From: Flavivirga aquimarina
GTDB lineage: Bacteria; Bacteroidota; Bacteroidia; Flavobacteriales; Flavobacteriaceae
Assembly (NCBI RefSeq): GCF_030540835.1
Contig: NZ_JAUOEK010000184.1
Coordinates: 490,071 to 554,070, forward strand
Direction: 5' to 3'
DNA length: 64,000 nucleotides
Shown here in pieces: positions 63,194 through 64,000 of the stretch (position 1 is its first letter; each line of letters begins with the position of its first letter). Below the pieces are notes generated by a model. It did not search any database. It had not been told where the DNA came from and saw nothing but the letters and a program-made list of their open reading frames with translations. Position numbers and translations under genes: made by a program.

Positions 63194-63769
63194 ATGGAAT
63201 TATATAAAAGGATTATTGAAATAGTTGATGCGAATCTGATTCACTGTTTGATTCCAATAATTCTGATATTAATTCTTCTCGAACTGATTTTCAAAAACCG
63301 ATTTGAAACGAAAAAAGTTCTGAATTTAATTCGTTGGACAATCATTATCTATACCATAGTTACTTTTACTTTTTATCTTATTGGAATGGCTATGAATCCA
63401 AATGAATACGCCTTTATCAATCGAGCAACTGGACCTTATGCTTGGGCATATTGGATAATGTTTTTAGGTGCTTTAATTTTACCTCTGACTTTATATATAA
63501 GAAAATTAGCATCAAAATTTTGGTATGTTTTATTAGTTGCATTCGGAATGAAAAGCGGAATGTATTTTGAACGTTTTGTAATTATAGTTACAAGTTTTCA
63601 TCGAGATTACGGTACTGAATATTGGAATAATGGACTAATGGAATCTGCTTCTTATGGAATTGGAATATTCTTTTTACAAGGTTTAGTTATTGTAATGCTG
63701 ACATTGGGAATATTTGAAATAATAAAAAGAAAAAAACTGGGTACAACAAAGTATAAAATTAATGGCTAG
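63194..63769 (+). CDS. Miniature NrfD/ActC-like membrane protein
   Basis: 191 residues with five predicted membrane helices (about 16-34, 46-66, 86-102, 108-125, 152-177). The middle carries GPYAWAYW (80-87) and MYFERFVIIVTSFHRDY (123-139), which match by eye the conserved C-terminal part of ActC/NrfD subunits of alternative complex III. Those proteins have about twice as many helices, so this is either a truncated copy or a short relative. It stands alone, without cytochrome or Fe-S partners, between inverted repeats and beside a likely insertion sequence. Quinol binding is inferred only from similarity. Confidence 0.75.
   Translation: MELYKRIIEIVDANLIHCLIPIILILILLELIFKNRFETKKVLNLIRWTIIIYTIVTFTFYLIGMAMNPNEYAFINRATGPYAWAYWIMFLGALILPLTLYIRKLASKFWYVLLVAFGMKSGMYFERFVIIVTSFHRDYGTEYWNNGLMESASYGIGIFFLQGLVIVMLTLGIFEIIKRKKLGTTKYKING
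63738..63747. repeat. Right 10-bp inverted repeat flanking the NrfD-like gene
   Basis: TGGGTACAAC, the reverse complement of 63154-63163, overlapping the last codons of the gene. A further palindrome GGAAAATTCC-TGC-GGAATTTTCC follows at 63782-63804. Confidence 0.45.
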
Positions 63770-63781
63770 TTCTAGTCTACT

Positions 63782-63804
63782 TGGAAAATTCCTGCGGAAT
63801 TTTC
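63782..63804. repeat. Perfect palindrome after the NrfD-like gene
   Basis: GGAAAATTCC and GGAATTTTCC are 10-bp inverted repeats around TGC. No T-tract follows, so it is more likely part of the dispersed repeat than a terminator. Confidence 0.55.
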
Positions 63805-63868
63805 CGCTGGCAAGTATTTGTTTACTAAATTAGGTGCTTTAACACGCCACAAATCTTATACAAACCGT

Positions 63869-64000
63869 CAGACTGTGCATTAACTTTTTTTGTATTCTGA
63901 TTGTTAATGGTTTGAGTAATTCTTATCTTGTATAGGAACACAAATCATACTTATGGAACATATACATGGTCAGGATCGTAATCAAATCCGGATGACTTCC
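63869..64000 (+). mobile_element. Left part of an IS1182-type insertion sequence (runs off the window)
   Basis: An abrupt change of sequence near 63869 (CAGACTGTGCATTAAC) is followed by about 85 bp without a frame and then the start of an apparent transposase. The outer end is inferred. The matching right end is outside the window. Confidence 0.4.
63954..64000 (+). CDS. Transposase N-terminus, IS1182-like (partial)
   Basis: ATG at 63954 opens MEHIHGQDRNQIRMTS before the window ends. The opening H-I-x-G-x-x-R-N-Q is the typical N-terminus of IS1182-family transposases. Only 15 full codons are visible, so the call depends on this short motif. Confidence 0.5.

Noticed and set aside
63194..63769. 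Classical integron cassette with attC
   Set aside because: The flanking 10-bp inverted repeats do not fit the RYYYAAC/GTTRRRY core pattern and no integrase is in the window, so only cassette-like is claimed.
1..64000. tRNA, rRNA, prophage or CRISPR features
   Set aside because: Reading both strands for T-loop-like words, rRNA segments, phage genes and regular spacers gave nothing convincing.

Overview
The window is about 64 kb of AT-rich chromosome from a member of the Flavobacteriaceae (Bacteroidota). The evidence is: promoters of the TTG-N19/20-TAnnTTTG type, weak Shine-Dalgarno sequences, many SPII lipoproteins, TonB receptors with an N-terminal carboxypeptidase-regulatory-like domain, a type IX secretion (T9SS) C-terminal sorting domain, a Sec-type (clade II) nosZ cluster, and flavobacterial-style interspersed palindromic repeats. 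No rRNA, tRNA, CRISPR or prophage was seen.

Layout. 1-4290: the tail of an outer-membrane protein, a secreted TPR-CHAT peptidase overlapping a retropepsin-like aspartic protease, a NarL-type response regulator, then two tandem promoter-hairpin units (candidate small RNAs) and a micro-ORF. 4299-8985: sucB and sucA of the 2-oxoglutarate dehydrogenase complex, and a small outer-membrane barrel. 8987-18319: a denitrification/NO island holding an Rrf2 regulator, cytochrome c, fasciclin lipoprotein, nosZ, a membrane protein, nosL, nosD, nosF and nosY, then the RIC di-iron repair protein and a second Rrf2 regulator. The gaps in this island carry palindromic repeats. 18429-27047: a prenyl synthase pair, then a TetR-controlled tripartite RND efflux operon with an inserted four-helix-bundle gene. 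27124-31438: a PQQ-propeller protein, a surface protein and a membrane-bound AraC regulator.

31579-41866 reads as a phosphate-starvation (Pho) block: a PiT transporter, an OprP/O-like porin, a small MORN-like protein, an internally duplicated lipoprotein, a TonB receptor and a stand-alone regulatory-like domain. Most of their promoters carry the same arrangement, a -7 box ending TTTGC with paired TnACAT-like half-sites 11 bp apart upstream. One such promoter drives no ORF and is followed about 80-100 nt later by an intrinsic terminator, so it probably makes a Pho-controlled small RNA.

42031-62875 is mainly housekeeping: dGTPase, a T9SS-secreted Asp-box protein, dxs, tadA, a CLC transporter whose gating glutamate is glutamine, aspS, a TonB receptor, a TerB-like protein, mfd (with a palindromic repeat inside its reading frame), a TlpA-like protein, a lipoprotein and yraN. 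The last kilobase is accessory. It holds a miniature NrfD/ActC-like membrane protein bounded by 10-bp inverted repeats, a decayed membrane-gene remnant, and the first codons of an apparent IS1182-type transposase at the window edge.
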